Positions 1 through 8,427 of a stretch of DNA of 64,000 nucleotides are shown here, piece after piece (the stretch's first letter is position 1; each line of letters begins with the position of its first letter). The stretch is from the NCBI GenBank assembly GCA_051656645.1, contig JBOGCH010000040.1:124001-188000 (forward strand), written 5' to 3'. This DNA comes from JBOGCH01 sp051656645. Its GTDB lineage: Bacteria > Bacteroidota > Bacteroidia > Bacteroidales > Marinifilaceae. The position numbers were made by a program, and so were the translations under genes. The notes under the pieces were generated by a model. The model worked only from the letters and a program-made list of their open reading frames with translations. It was not told the DNA's origin and did no database searches.

Positions 1-211
1 ACATGCCTATATTGAAGAGGAACACAATGCTATGGCTGCCGATCCATTACTTGAGTACTTAAGTATTAACGATTTGGACAAAATGATTGAAAAAACCAAA
101 CGTGAGATGCAAAAAGCGGCCAAAGAAATGGACTTTATGGAAGCTGCTCGTTTACGAGACGAGTTATTTAAATTGCAAGACCAACAAAAAAAAGAGAATG
201 GTAAGAAGTAA
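1..211 (+). CDS. uvrB: UvrB excinuclease subunit B, C-terminal end (partial)
   Basis: This is the last 69 codons of a gene that starts before the window; the open frame begins at base 2 and stops with TAA at 209-211. The peptide ends with a UVR motif: a helical segment (NDLDKMIEKTKREMQKAA) followed by EMDFMEAARLRDEL, the signature of the UvrB C-terminal coiled hairpin that contacts UvrC. UvrB is the damage-verifying helicase-like subunit of nucleotide excision repair in the cytoplasm. A UVR motif also occurs in UvrC and ClpC-type proteins, but its position at the extreme C terminus after a YIEEEHNAMAADPLLEYL-like linker fits UvrB. A strong hairpin terminator follows. uvrA is in the same window, about 55 kb away on the other strand, so the two are not an operon. 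Confidence 0.85.
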   Translation, partial: HAYIEEEHNAMAADPLLEYLSINDLDKMIEKTKREMQKAAKEMDFMEAARLRDELFKLQDQQKKENGKK

Positions 212-251
212 TTTAATTATCTGTTAATTCTCATTTTTTCTATAAAAACAT

Positions 252-299
252 AACCTGTTTTATTATTTTTGTTCAAATAAATAATAAAACAGGTTTTTA
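252..299 (+). terminator. Intrinsic terminator after uvrB
   Basis: A perfect 17 bp stem (arms 252-268 and 279-295) with a 10-base loop is followed by a T-rich run. It lies 41 bases after the uvrB stop and separates it from ridA. Confidence 0.85.
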
Positions 300-322
300 T
301 TTAAATCCATAATACAAGTAGT

Positions 323-700
323 ATGAAAAGAATTATCAATTCTCCAAAAGCACCTAAAGCTATTGGACCTTACAGTCAAGCTGTTGAAGTTAACGGAACT
401 CTATATATCAGCGGACAACTTCCTGTTGATGTTAATACCGGAAAATTTGTTGAAGGTGGTATTAAAGAACAAACAGAGCAAGTATTAAAAAACATTGGCT
501 ATATTCTTGAAGAGGCAGGTTATACTTATGCAGATGTTGTAAAATCGACTTGTTTACTATCGGATATCGCTGATTTTGCAGCAATGAACGAAGTTTACGC
601 TACTCGTTACACAACTGATTGCCCTGCTCGCGCTGCATTTGCAGTTAAATCTCTTCCGCTTGGAGCGATGGTTGAAATTGAAACTATTGCTGCTAAGTAA
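323..700 (+). CDS. ridA: RidA family reactive intermediate deaminase
   Basis: The 125 aa protein is full length for the RidA/YjgF/UK114 family, which hydrolyses reactive enamine/imine intermediates (2-aminoacrylate and relatives) released by PLP enzymes, as a cytoplasmic homotrimer. Visible family marks are the N-terminal AIGPYSQAV segment, the YISGQLP strand and the PARAAFAV segment carrying the catalytic arginine. Start ATG at 323 gives the usual N terminus. It is a single-gene unit between two strong terminators. A PLP lyase (tryptophanase, 5421-6800) is encoded about 5 kb away, a plausible but unproven functional link. Confidence 0.95.
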   Translation: MKRIINSPKAPKAIGPYSQAVEVNGTLYISGQLPVDVNTGKFVEGGIKEQTEQVLKNIGYILEEAGYTYADVVKSTCLLSDIADFAAMNEVYATRYTTDCPARAAFAVKSLPLGAMVEIETIAAK

Positions 701-701
701 A

Positions 702-737
702 AATAAAAAAGCCGTCCTAGGACGGCTTTTTTATTTT
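702..737. terminator. Bidirectional terminator between ridA and the GHL10 gene
   Basis: A near-perfect inverted repeat centred at about 719 (GCCGTCC/GGACGGC flanked by A-run and T-run) serves convergent genes on both strands. Confidence 0.9.
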
Positions 738-2227
738 TATTTTACTCGTACCTTTAGTTTATGTGGTTTTGATTCTTGGTGATATCTGTTCAGTGCCGTA
801 ATAACGTAGTAGTAGTCTCCCGAATTGATATCCGTTATAGGAAAGATGGAATATCTAGACGTACCAATAAGTTTATCGGCATTATTTACATCTATTTTCT
901 CTCCCTTTCTAAATCGGTATATAGCAAAGTAGCGGGCATCATCGCTAACATCGCCGCTTTGTTTAGCATGCCAACGAAGGTTATACCCATCAATATTGTA
1001 TTGTAAACGTATCTTTTTTACTTTGGCTGGACGTTGTTTACACATATGCTCATAGGCCGGAATTAGCGCTGGCTTTACATGGTAATTACCTTGTAGACTA
1101 TCTACAATCCCTCCCCTATTCCAGAACAATTCATTTGCCGGCCAGAAGCAATTCCCCGAGACATTTGTTAAGTCGCGTGCTAGCTTCATCTTATCTGTCA
1201 GGTCGCGCGCTTTCATGGTTCTTTCAACACTCTGACCTATATATAAAGGAATTCCGTTAGCATTTTTGTTCCACCAATAAATAAGTTCCTCATAGTCGGC
1301 AATTTTATACCCCATCTCCCAATAAAGTTGAGGCATATTATAGTCTATCCAACCGTTCTCTGTCCATAGGTTAATATCTGCATATAGATCGTCATAGTTT
1401 TGTAAACCACGTGTATCACTTCCACTACCATCTGGCGTGCTAACTTTGTTTCTATAAATACCAAAAGGGCTGATTCCGAATCGTACCCAAGGCTTAATCT
1501 CTACAATGGTCTCTTTTATACTACGCACCAACTGGTTTACATTATTACGTCTCCAGTCATTGCGTTGATGGTCAGCATATCCTTGTGCTAACCCGTATTT
1601 TAAGAATGTATCTGTATCAGGAAATTGCTCACCTTTTGCCGGATAGGGATAAAAATAATCGTCCATGTGAATGGCGTCTACATCATATCTGGACACAATA
1701 TCAGCAACTATTTTACATATATAATCGCTATTTTCCGGAACACCCGGATTAAAAAGCAGTTGTTTATTATATATTACAAAGCGCTCAGGATGCTTATGGT
1801 ATATATGGTCTGTGCATAAATTAGCAATACCTGAAGTCCCTGCTCTGTACGGATTTAACCACGCATGAAACTCAATATTACGCTTGTGACACTCCTGAAT
1901 TAAAAATGCCATTGGATCAAAACCTCCAGAAGGAGCCTTGCCTTGTAAACCGGTGCAGAATCTACTCCACGGCTCATACGATGAGTGATACCATGCGTCG
2001 GCTTCCGGGCGTACTTGGAAGATAAGTGCATTTATACCGCATGCTTCTAATTTATTAAGCTTTGTTATAAAGTCAGCTTGCATCTGTTGAGGTGTCATTG
2101 AGGCATACTCACTTTGAAAAACTGTTTGTATCCATGCCCCGCGGAATTCTCTCTTAGGTGATTGTCCAAGACCTAATGAAGAAAAGAAAGTAAGCAAACA
2201 AACTGAAAGTGTTAGAGATAATTTCAT
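737..2227 (-). CDS. Secreted GHL10 (DUF187) glycoside hydrolase-like protein
   Basis: The 496 aa protein has an N-terminal signal peptide (hydrophobic residues about 3-20, ending SLGLGQS) without a lipobox. The body from about residue 27 (REFRGAWIQTVF) to about 390 is the GHL10/DUF187 TIM-barrel domain related to B. subtilis YngK: FRGAWIQT opening, INALIFQVRPEADA, the FHAWLNPYRA strand, the AIHMDDYFYP acidic motif with likely catalytic residues, and YNMPQLYWE. A C-terminal region of about 90 residues resembles a fibronectin-III/Ig-like module (YFAIYRF ... DYYYVITALNRY). The family is common in Bacteroidota; a muropeptide- or polysaccharide-degrading role in the periplasm or outside the cell is inferred, not shown. 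It is read alone, between the yjdM terminator and the terminator shared with ridA. Confidence 0.85.
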   Translation of the reverse strand: MKLSLTLSVCLLTFFSSLGLGQSPKREFRGAWIQTVFQSEYASMTPQQMQADFITKLNKLEACGINALIFQVRPEADAWYHSSYEPWSRFCTGLQGKAPSGGFDPMAFLIQECHKRNIEFHAWLNPYRAGTSGIANLCTDHIYHKHPERFVIYNKQLLFNPGVPENSDYICKIVADIVSRYDVDAIHMDDYFYPYPAKGEQFPDTDTFLKYGLAQGYADHQRNDWRRNNVNQLVRSIKETIVEIKPWVRFGISPFGIYRNKVSTPDGSGSDTRGLQNYDDLYADINLWTENGWIDYNMPQLYWEMGYKIADYEELIYWWNKNANGIPLYIGQSVERTMKARDLTDKMKLARDLTNVSGNCFWPANELFWNRGGIVDSLQGNYHVKPALIPAYEHMCKQRPAKVKKIRLQYNIDGYNLRWHAKQSGDVSDDARYFAIYRFRKGEKIDVNNADKLIGTSRYSIFPITDINSGDYYYVITALNRYHQESKPHKLKVRVK

Positions 2228-2251
2228 AAATAGATAGTATGTTTAATAAAA

Positions 2252-2290
2252 AATCTCCTCTGCCTTTTAATAAAGGGAAAGGAGATTATA
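2252..2290 (-). terminator. Terminator downstream of yjdM
   Basis: Arms 2252-2259 and 2280-2287 with an inner CCTTT/AAAGG stem. On the minus strand it is followed by a run of T residues, just after the yjdM stop. Confidence 0.7.
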
Positions 2291-2305
2291 TACAGAATAA
2301 TATAA

Positions 2306-2629
2306 TTATTTCTTTAAAAAGCAGGTTTTTAGTACAATACTACTTCCATCAATTTTACAATCAACCTCTTCCGGATTCTCTGTTAAACGGATACTTTTTA
2401 CCTTAGTACCACGTTTGATTACCATTGATGAACCCTTAACCTTTAAATCCTTAATTACAGTTACTGCGTCGCCATCTTCTAGGATAGCACCATTGCTATC
2501 TTTAGCAACATCTGCACTCTCCTCTGCATGTTCATTCCATTCGTAACCACAATCAGGACATACATTCATTACGCCATCAAAATACGTATTGTCCATATTA
2601 CATTTAGGACAGTTTGAAATTTCGCTCAT
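2306..2629 (-). CDS. yjdM: YjdM/PhnA family zinc-ribbon protein
   Basis: The 107 aa product has the family layout: an N-terminal zinc ribbon with CPKC (about residues 8-11) and CPDC (about 25-28), then an acidic linker and a small beta-barrel domain (GDAVTVIKDLKVKGSS, VIKRGTKV). E. coli YjdM was formerly called PhnA, but the family has no established phosphonate hydrolase role, so only a family name is given. The open frame extends upstream to 2746, but the MSEI start at 2629 matches the family N terminus, and a TATCTTTG promoter box lies at 2657-2664, inside that extension, which rules against the longer start. It is a single-gene unit, divergent from the 2889 lipoprotein. Confidence 0.85.
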   Translation of the reverse strand: MSEISNCPKCNMDNTYFDGVMNVCPDCGYEWNEHAEESADVAKDSNGAILEDGDAVTVIKDLKVKGSSMVIKRGTKVKSIRLTENPEEVDCKIDGSSIVLKTCFLKK

Positions 2630-2656
2630 ATTTTTTGTATCATTTATTTCTATACA

Positions 2657-2664
2657 CAAAGATA
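2657..2664 (-). promoter_or_regulatory. Bacteroidota -7 box for yjdM
   Basis: TATCTTTG on the minus strand matches TAnnTTTG and is 28 bases before the chosen start. A TTG at 2687-2689 could be the -33 element at slightly long spacing. Confidence 0.55.
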
Positions 2665-2828
2665 AGTACTTTTTCCAATTATGCGTCAATATATTATTTA
2701 TGAAGCGCATTGTTTGTAGAAATATTATACAATAATGTAGAAGCATTACGCATTAAGTAAATAACATCATTTTCACTACTCGTGTATAACGAATTGATAA
2801 TTAGTTTTTTAATACATTACTACAAATT

Positions 2829-2845
2829 TGGCACATCCCTTGCAT
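2829..2845 (+). promoter_or_regulatory. Sigma-54 (RpoN) -24/-12 promoter
   Basis: TGGCAC, five bases, then TTGCAT. The invariant GG (2830-2831) and GC (2842-2843) are separated by exactly 10 bases, the canonical sigma-54 spacing. Transcription would begin near 2855, 34 bases before the lipoprotein ATG at 2889. No enhancer-binding regulator gene is in this window. Confidence 0.75.
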
Positions 2846-2888
2846 AAGATAAATATGAAAACTAGAATACCAACTAAAATCTATTGAT

Positions 2889-3767
2889 ATGAAGAAGATT
2901 ATTTTTACACTTGTTGTTTGCGCAGGAACTATTTTACTAAACGGATGCGTAGAGAAATCAGCAAAGTATCAAACTATGGCAAATAGAGTTGATTCTTTAA
3001 ACGCAGTTGCAGGTGCAATGAATCAGGAATTTGATAATATTCTTGGTGAAGTAAATGAGGTTACGCAGGGACTGCAGCGCGTACGTGAAGCACATCAAAT
3101 ATTAGCTGTAGCAACTCAGCACGAAGGGCCAAATAAAAGCAGGGCTACAAATCAGATTATTCAAATAAAATCGGACATTCAGGCACTTTCCAATACGATA
3201 GAGGATTACAATAAGAAATTAAACACCCTCGAAACCAAGAATGCGAAACAATCAGCGCAATTGCGTAAGATGATTGCCGGTTTAAAAGAAGAATTAGAGG
3301 CCTCTAAAAATCAAATGGAACAACTCAATAACGTTTTAGCACAACGTGAAGAGGAGCTTAGACAAAAAGGAACAATCATTGCTCAATTAACTGACAATAT
3401 TGAGAATCTTAATACTTTATCAGCCGATCAAAAAGCTCAATTGGAAACTCAAGATAAAGCTCTTAACCAAGTAAACTATTTAATTGGTAGTACTAAGGAA
3501 CTTAAGAATAGTGGTGTAATTACGCGTCGTGGTCTTTTTGCTCCACCGGTAGTAACTGCACAAGCAGTTCAAGCGGGGTTCACTTCTGCAGATATGCGCG
3601 AGTTCCCGGCTCTAAGCATTGATGCTAAGAAAGTTAAAATTCTATCTGTACATACACCAGAATCATACAAGCTGAGTGAGGACTCCAATAGTCTATACTC
3701 CCTTGAAATTATTAATCCTCAGGAATTTTGGAAAAACACTCGCTATTTAGTTATTCAGACTAACTAA
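2889..3767 (+). CDS. Coiled-coil lipoprotein of unknown function
   Basis: The 292 aa protein starts with a lipoprotein signal (hydrophobic residues 4-17, lipobox LLNGC with Cys20). Residues about 30-200 are a long heptad-rich coiled coil full of Gln, Glu, Lys, Asn and Leu. A compact C-terminal domain of about 90 residues follows (ITRRGLFAPPVVTAQ ... NTRYLVIQTN). No catalytic motif is seen. The protein is probably anchored to the periplasmic face of the inner or outer membrane. Its promoter is a sigma-54 type and it has its own terminator, so it is a monocistronic, probably activator-dependent gene. I do not recognise a named family; resemblance to EnvC- or TolC-like coiled coils is only compositional. 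Confidence 0.75.
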   Translation: MKKIIFTLVVCAGTILLNGCVEKSAKYQTMANRVDSLNAVAGAMNQEFDNILGEVNEVTQGLQRVREAHQILAVATQHEGPNKSRATNQIIQIKSDIQALSNTIEDYNKKLNTLETKNAKQSAQLRKMIAGLKEELEASKNQMEQLNNVLAQREEELRQKGTIIAQLTDNIENLNTLSADQKAQLETQDKALNQVNYLIGSTKELKNSGVITRRGLFAPPVVTAQAVQAGFTSADMREFPALSIDAKKVKILSVHTPESYKLSEDSNSLYSLEIINPQEFWKNTRYLVIQTN

Positions 3768-3788
3768 TATAACAAATTATGCACTAGA

Positions 3789-3820
3789 AGAGATCGTTAT
3801 TTAGCGGTCTCTTTTTTTAT
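3789..3820 (+). terminator. Terminator of the coiled-coil lipoprotein gene
   Basis: An 8 bp stem with one G-T pair (3789-3796 with 3805-3812) is followed by a run of seven T, 22 bases after the stop. Confidence 0.8.
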
Positions 3821-3895
3821 ACCTACTTAATAATTATTATACCAACAGCATGTGTTGTTCTTCGTTATACTCTGAACAACATTAAGATGATTGAT

Positions 3896-4642
3896 ATGAA
3901 AAAAAATATACCTCTCCTGCTTAGTACACTGTTTGTTTGTATAACACTCCATGCAAACAAACCACTTGCTGTACAGGATACTCTTGCTCCTCAATATACT
4001 ATATATTTAACTTTTGATGATGGGCCTCTGTCATGTAGTCATCACATAGACACACTTATCAGCAAATACAAGATAAAATGTAATATGTTTCTTATTGGCC
4101 AACATATTGACGAGCCTTGTTTTAAAAATAATTATAAGCGTTATGTAGACAATCCATATATTGATGTGTACAACCACAGTTATTGTCATGCCAACGAGCG
4201 ATATTGGCAATTCTATAAACAACCACAAGGGGTTGTAGATGATATAGTCAAAAATCAAAACAAACATGATATATTACATAAAATAGTTCGTCTTCCTGGG
4301 AGAAACAGTTGGTATACTGGCAAACGTATTCTTTATGATACACTTAATGGCAAAGAAGCACTAAATATGCTTGCCAATAACGGTTATCGAGTGTTTGGAT
4401 GGGATATTGAATGGAAGCATGATGGGAAGGGTAATTTTTATCAAACACCCCAACAATTAACGGATAGCATTAAACATGCGTTAAAGGCTGGTACTGTGTT
4501 TACAGCCAATCATCTTGTCTTATTGGTTCATGATCAGATGTTTGTATCAAAGTATCAGCGTAAATTACTTGAGGATTTTATTCTTAATATTTTAGAGTCT
4601 CCAAACTATACATTTCAATATTTAAGATTCTACCCGCAATGA
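3896..4642 (+). CDS. Secreted polysaccharide deacetylase (NodB/CE4 family)
   Basis: The roughly 248 aa protein has a signal peptide (MKKNIPLLLSTLFVCITLHA) followed by a CE4/NodB fold. Motif 1 is TFDDGP, with the catalytic base and metal-binding Asp. Motif 2 is HSYCH, giving the HxxxH metal ligands. Motif 3 is RLPG, and LLVHD corresponds to the C-terminal LxH motif. All key residues of metal-dependent N- or O-deacetylases are therefore present. The substrate (peptidoglycan, chitooligosaccharide or exopolysaccharide) cannot be read from sequence. An in-frame ATG at 3887 would add three residues; 3896 gives the cleaner Lys-Lys signal peptide. It is read alone. Confidence 0.85.
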   Translation: MKKNIPLLLSTLFVCITLHANKPLAVQDTLAPQYTIYLTFDDGPLSCSHHIDTLISKYKIKCNMFLIGQHIDEPCFKNNYKRYVDNPYIDVYNHSYCHANERYWQFYKQPQGVVDDIVKNQNKHDILHKIVRLPGRNSWYTGKRILYDTLNGKEALNMLANNGYRVFGWDIEWKHDGKGNFYQTPQQLTDSIKHALKAGTVFTANHLVLLVHDQMFVSKYQRKLLEDFILNILESPNYTFQYLRFYPQ

Positions 4643-4773
4643 TTTAAGAAAATTCTATTTTGCTTCCTTATTTTTAATTAAATCTCAACTAACCCAAAAG
4701 CAAGCGCGGCGTATAATCGGTACTTTACATAGCAATTAGCTATAAAATTAACACTCTAATAATAAATTAAGCC

Positions 4774-5358
4774 ATGAAAAAAGTAATCTACTTACTGCTT
4801 GTAATGTTTATGAGTATTCCATGTTTGGAAACATTAGCTCAAACAAAACAACCTATTACGTCAAAACAAGCGCGCCAAATGCAACGCGCACAACGTCAAG
4901 CGTTACGCCAAGCTGCCGATCAGCAAGCGTTTCAACAGGCTGTTCAAGCCATAAAAGAAAAGAAATGGGTGCTTATGGCATCTACGCTTTATGGACCAAA
5001 CGGAAACACTATTCCCGTATCTGATAACACAAACTTTATCCAATTCAAAGACAGTATTGTATATGTACAACTAGCTTTTAACGGATACGCAGGTGCAAAC
5101 GGATTAGGAGGTATTACTGTACAAGGTACTCCGTCACAAATGGTATGCACTACCGATAAATACGGAAATATTACTTACTCCTTCTATGTTAACGGTATTG
5201 CTTTAACTGCACAAATAGTTATTAATTTGTCAAACGGTAATAATTATGCAAGTGCAACAGTTTATCCTATGTTTAACAGCAATAATCTTACTTTCTCTGG
5301 TACGCTAGTTCCAACCTCGAACTCTGGTATCTTTAGGAGCGGATTTATTTCTTACTAA
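4774..5358 (+). CDS. DUF4251 domain protein, exported
   Basis: The 194 aa protein has a signal peptide (residues 1-22, cleavage after ETLA) and a Gln/Arg/Ala-rich helical linker (about 27-60). The DUF4251 beta domain follows: KEKKWVLMASTLYG, NTNFIQFKDS, NGLGGITVQGTPS, and the closing LTFSGTLVPTSNSGIFR. This family is widespread in Bacteroidales and has no assigned function. No lipobox cysteine is present, so the product should be soluble in the periplasm or surface-released. It is monocistronic and ends at a very strong hairpin. Confidence 0.85.
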   Translation: MKKVIYLLLVMFMSIPCLETLAQTKQPITSKQARQMQRAQRQALRQAADQQAFQQAVQAIKEKKWVLMASTLYGPNGNTIPVSDNTNFIQFKDSIVYVQLAFNGYAGANGLGGITVQGTPSQMVCTTDKYGNITYSFYVNGIALTAQIVINLSNGNNYASATVYPMFNSNNLTFSGTLVPTSNSGIFRSGFISY

Positions 5359-5365
5359 AAGATTG

Positions 5366-5424
5366 GTAAATAAAACAAACAAAGCGAAGGGCATGATGTC
5401 CTTCGCTTTGTTTGTTTTATTTAC
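5366..5424. terminator. Bidirectional terminator between DUF4251 and tnaA
   Basis: A perfect 25 bp inverted repeat (5366-5390 and 5400-5424) with a 9-base loop. The right arm overlaps the stop codon of tnaA. Confidence 0.9.
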
Positions 5425-6800
5425 TTAGCTGGTTCCAACTCAACAGTAAAATGTCTCATGATTGGAAACTCTTTCGCTATAACGTACCCTTTTGTGATTG
5501 ATTCTCTACGATCATATACATTCTTCAATGCAGTAGCAACAACATCCATATGGTTATTAGTATAACAACGTCGCGGAATTGCTAAACGCAATAACTCTAA
5601 TGCCGGATAACGGTTTTCTCTCGTTTCGGGATCTCTATCTGCCAATATCGCTCCAATTTCCACTCCACGGATACCAGCCTCCTTGTATAATTCAATACCT
5701 AGTGTCTGCGCTATGAATTGCTCTTTAGGTAAATGTGTCAGAATTCTCTTAGCATCAACAAAAATTGCATGTCCTCCTGCTGGGCGTTGGTAAGGAATTC
5801 CGTATTCATCTAATTTCTTTCCTAGATATTCCACTTGCTTTATACGGGTCTCTAGGTAATCAAATTCAGTACCTTCGTCCAAACCTTGTGCTAACGCATT
5901 CATATCACGTCCGGACATACCTCCATATGTAATAAATCCTTCGTTCATTATACAGAACATTTGACACTGTTTCCACAATTCCTCATTCTTAAATGCCACA
6001 AAACCTCCCATATTTACAATAGCATCCTTTTTAGAAGACATTGTCATCATGTCTGCATAAGAGAACATCTCTTTTACTATCTCTTTAATTGTTTTATCCT
6101 TATAGCCTTCCTCCCTACATTTTATGAAATATGCATTTTCAGCAAATCGAGCAGAATCAATCAATAATCTTACTCCATATTTTTTACACAGTGCACTTGT
6201 CTCACGGATATTTTCCATTGACACTGGTTGTCCTCCCGCTGTATTGTTTGTTACTGTTAGGACTACGCATGGTATTTTTTCCTTTGGATAGGTTTGTAAG
6301 GCCTTTTCAAGTTTCTTAGGATCTATATTCCCTTTAAAAGGAATCTCCAGTTGGGTGTCGGCAGCGGCATCAATAGTACAATCTAAAGCCAATGCATGTC
6401 TATACTCAATATGTCCTTTCGTTGTGTCGAAATGAGAGTTACCTGGTAGCACATCTCCCTGTTTTACAATTGTTGAAAATAATACATTCTCAGCAGCGCG
6501 CCCTTGGTGAGTAGGCAAGAAATAGTCAAAGCCTAGAATATTTTTAATGGCATTTTTCATTTTATAATAAGAACGAGCTCCTGCATAACTCTCATCACCT
6601 ATCATCATTTCGGCCCATTGCTTATCACTCATAGCACCTGTTCCTGAGTCTGTTAGTAAATCGATATAAACATGATCGCTCATCAAATTAAATAAATTAT
6701 ATTTCGCGTCCTTAATCCACTGTTCACGTTCCTCACGTGTTGAACGTCTGATGGTTTCCACCATCTTAATCTTAAATGACTCCGCAAAAGGTAATTCCAT
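5421..6800 (-). CDS. tnaA: Tryptophanase (L-tryptophan indole-lyase)
   Basis: The 459 aa PLP-dependent beta-eliminating lyase would convert L-tryptophan to indole, pyruvate and ammonia in the cytoplasm. Family marks are YIDLLTDSGTGAMS, PTHQGRAAEN, NNTAGGQPVS, DSARFAENAYFIK and MSSKKDA with the PLP-binding lysine. Tyrosine phenol-lyase is the close alternative. The DSARFAENAYF, AGIRGVEIG, LADRDPETRE and ELLRLAIPRR segments follow tryptophanase rather than tyrosine phenol-lyase, so tnaA is preferred, though substrate was not tested. No tnaC leader peptide or tnaB permease is seen next to it. It has its own 200 bp upstream region after the helicase terminator. Confidence 0.9.
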   Translation of the reverse strand: MELPFAESFKIKMVETIRRSTREEREQWIKDAKYNLFNLMSDHVYIDLLTDSGTGAMSDKQWAEMMIGDESYAGARSYYKMKNAIKNILGFDYFLPTHQGRAAENVLFSTIVKQGDVLPGNSHFDTTKGHIEYRHALALDCTIDAAADTQLEIPFKGNIDPKKLEKALQTYPKEKIPCVVLTVTNNTAGGQPVSMENIRETSALCKKYGVRLLIDSARFAENAYFIKCREEGYKDKTIKEIVKEMFSYADMMTMSSKKDAIVNMGGFVAFKNEELWKQCQMFCIMNEGFITYGGMSGRDMNALAQGLDEGTEFDYLETRIKQVEYLGKKLDEYGIPYQRPAGGHAIFVDAKRILTHLPKEQFIAQTLGIELYKEAGIRGVEIGAILADRDPETRENRYPALELLRLAIPRRCYTNNHMDVVATALKNVYDRRESITKGYVIAKEFPIMRHFTVELEPAK

Positions 6801-6947
6801 AATACTACGTTTTTATAGATGTTAGTTAGATAAAAAATAAATGTTTAGGGTATTGCAATATAGACCTCACCGATTAATGAGATCAAAAGAAAAGATTATT
6901 TGCCGAAATTATCTCGGCGTTTTATGTTGATATAGGTATAAAACATA

Positions 6948-6989
6948 AAAAAAGTGTCTATAATGCTGAGGCAATATAGACACTTTTTT
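6948..6989 (-). terminator. Terminator of the DEAD-box helicase gene
   Basis: A perfect 15 bp stem (6948-6962 and 6975-6989) with a T-run on the minus strand, 20 bases after the helicase stop. The rest of 6801-7009 is the tnaA leader, with only a small GCCGA/TCGGC hairpin at about 6902-6919. Confidence 0.85.
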
Positions 6990-7009
6990 ATATAAATCAA
7001 AACAATGTT

Positions 7010-8320
7010 TTATTTTTTCTTCTTTTTGACACGTCCCGTTTTATTTCTATCCAAGCGCGTTTTCTTATTTTGTTTATTGTTCTTATCTGATTTGGCATGG
7101 AATGCACCTCCTCCCTGAAGTCTACCACGTTGATAAGCAATATTCGCCGTTTGCACCTTCTCCTCATCTAATAAAATATCAGAAATGATCAAGTCCTCTG
7201 GTAAATCAACTAGATCAACTTGTGAGCCGATTAACTTTTCAATTTCGTCAAAACGAGGTTCCTCTTTTTCGCTTACAAAACTAATTGCAGTACCTTCTTT
7301 ACCTGCTCTACCCGTACGACCAATACGATGCACATACTCTTCTGGAATTGTTGGAATGTCAAAATTTATAACATGTGATACATCCTGGACATCAATACCA
7401 CGCGCTGCTACATCAGATGCAACCATAATTCGTGAACGACCTTCTTTAAAGGCTTTTAGTGCATTTAAACGCGAATTTTGTGCCTTATTTGAGTGAATTA
7501 CACTCAATTCATCTTTCCAAATAGATTCTAACTTCTCAACTATTCTATCTGCATTTTTCTTCGTTTCTGTAAAAATCATTACACGCGTAAACACCTCTTT
7601 GTTTTGTAGTAATAAACGCAATAGATTGATTTTTGTCATAATATTAGGTACATCAAAACGAATCTGATCTATATTTTCTACAGGCGTAGCTTGACGTGCA
7701 ACTTCTATACGTACTGGATTTACCAGGAATTCCTCTGACAATTTCTCAACACTTTCTGAGAATGTTGCTGAAAAAAGCATGGTTTGATGTTTAGCAGGAA
7801 CTACATCCAATATTGCTCTTAATTGTGGAATAAAACCTAAATCCATCAATTTATCTGCCTCATCAATTACCACCGTTTTAACCTGTTGTGTACGGATAAC
7901 TCCATTCATGTAAATATCCATAAAACGCCCAGGAGTTGCGACTATTAAGTCAACGCCTTCAAAAACTTTCTCCTGTTGGGTGCGAATATTAGTACCACCA
8001 TAAATGCCCAGGTATCTGATGTCCATAAATTCAGTAAGCAAATCTAGTGTTTCGCACACTTGTACAACTAACTCGCGTGTAGGTACGATAACCACTGCGC
8101 GAGGTGTATAACCTTGTGCATAGCCTAATTTCATTAATATCGGCATTAAATAAGCAAGGGTTTTACCTGTACCTGTTTGCGCAATACCAATTAAATCTCT
8201 TCCCGAACGAATTACGGGAAATACCTCACGCTGTACGGGAGTTGGATTTTCAAATCCCCCCTCCTCTAAAGCCATTAAAATTTGCTTACTAATATTTAAT
8301 TCCTGAAATGACATAAACAT
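7010..8320 (-). CDS. DEAD-box ATP-dependent RNA helicase, RhlE-like
   Basis: The 436 aa protein carries all SF2 DEAD-box motifs in order: Q motif (GFENPTPVQ), I (AQTGTGKT), Ia (PTRELV), II (DEAD), III (SAT), IV (MIFTETK), V (VASDVAARGID) and VI (HRIGRTGRAG). The C terminus is a basic tail (KNNKQNKKTRLDRNKTGRVKKKKK region) typical of RhlE/DeaD helicases acting on structured RNA in ribosome assembly or mRNA decay. An internal start at 8314 (MSFQELN) gives the usual N terminus and may be the true one. The gene ends in its own terminator; the TRIC channel gene lies just upstream on the same strand. Confidence 0.92.
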   Translation of the reverse strand: MFMSFQELNISKQILMALEEGGFENPTPVQREVFPVIRSGRDLIGIAQTGTGKTLAYLMPILMKLGYAQGYTPRAVVIVPTRELVVQVCETLDLLTEFMDIRYLGIYGGTNIRTQQEKVFEGVDLIVATPGRFMDIYMNGVIRTQQVKTVVIDEADKLMDLGFIPQLRAILDVVPAKHQTMLFSATFSESVEKLSEEFLVNPVRIEVARQATPVENIDQIRFDVPNIMTKINLLRLLLQNKEVFTRVMIFTETKKNADRIVEKLESIWKDELSVIHSNKAQNSRLNALKAFKEGRSRIMVASDVAARGIDVQDVSHVINFDIPTIPEEYVHRIGRTGRAGKEGTAISFVSEKEEPRFDEIEKLIGSQVDLVDLPEDLIISDILLDEEKVQTANIAYQRGRLQGGGAFHAKSDKNNKQNKKTRLDRNKTGRVKKKKK

Positions 8321-8337
8321 ATACTTTAAAATAGTAA

Positions 8338-8391
8338 AAGAGGTTCTCCATAAAGTACCGACAAAACATAGATACTTTTAGATAACCTCTT
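8338..8391 (-). terminator. Hairpin between the TRIC channel gene and the helicase
   Basis: Outer arms 8338-8345 and 8384-8391 (AAGAGGTT/AACCTCTT) plus an inner AAAGTA/TACTTT stem, with TTTT following on the minus strand. It could terminate the channel gene, or form in the helicase leader if the 8393-8400 box is used. Confidence 0.5.
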
Positions 8392-8392
8392 G

Positions 8393-8400
8393 CAAAGGTA
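8393..8400 (-). promoter_or_regulatory. Possible -7 box for the helicase gene
   Basis: TACCTTTG on the minus strand matches TAnnTTTG, 73 bases before the helicase start. No clear -33 element is seen. Confidence 0.4.
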
Positions 8401-8427
8401 CAAAAAAGAAAGCTAAGCTCCCCTTTT

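Noticed and set aside
776..1006. 76-codon plus-strand frame near ridA
   Set aside because: It is antisense to the end of the GHL10 gene and carries no independent support.
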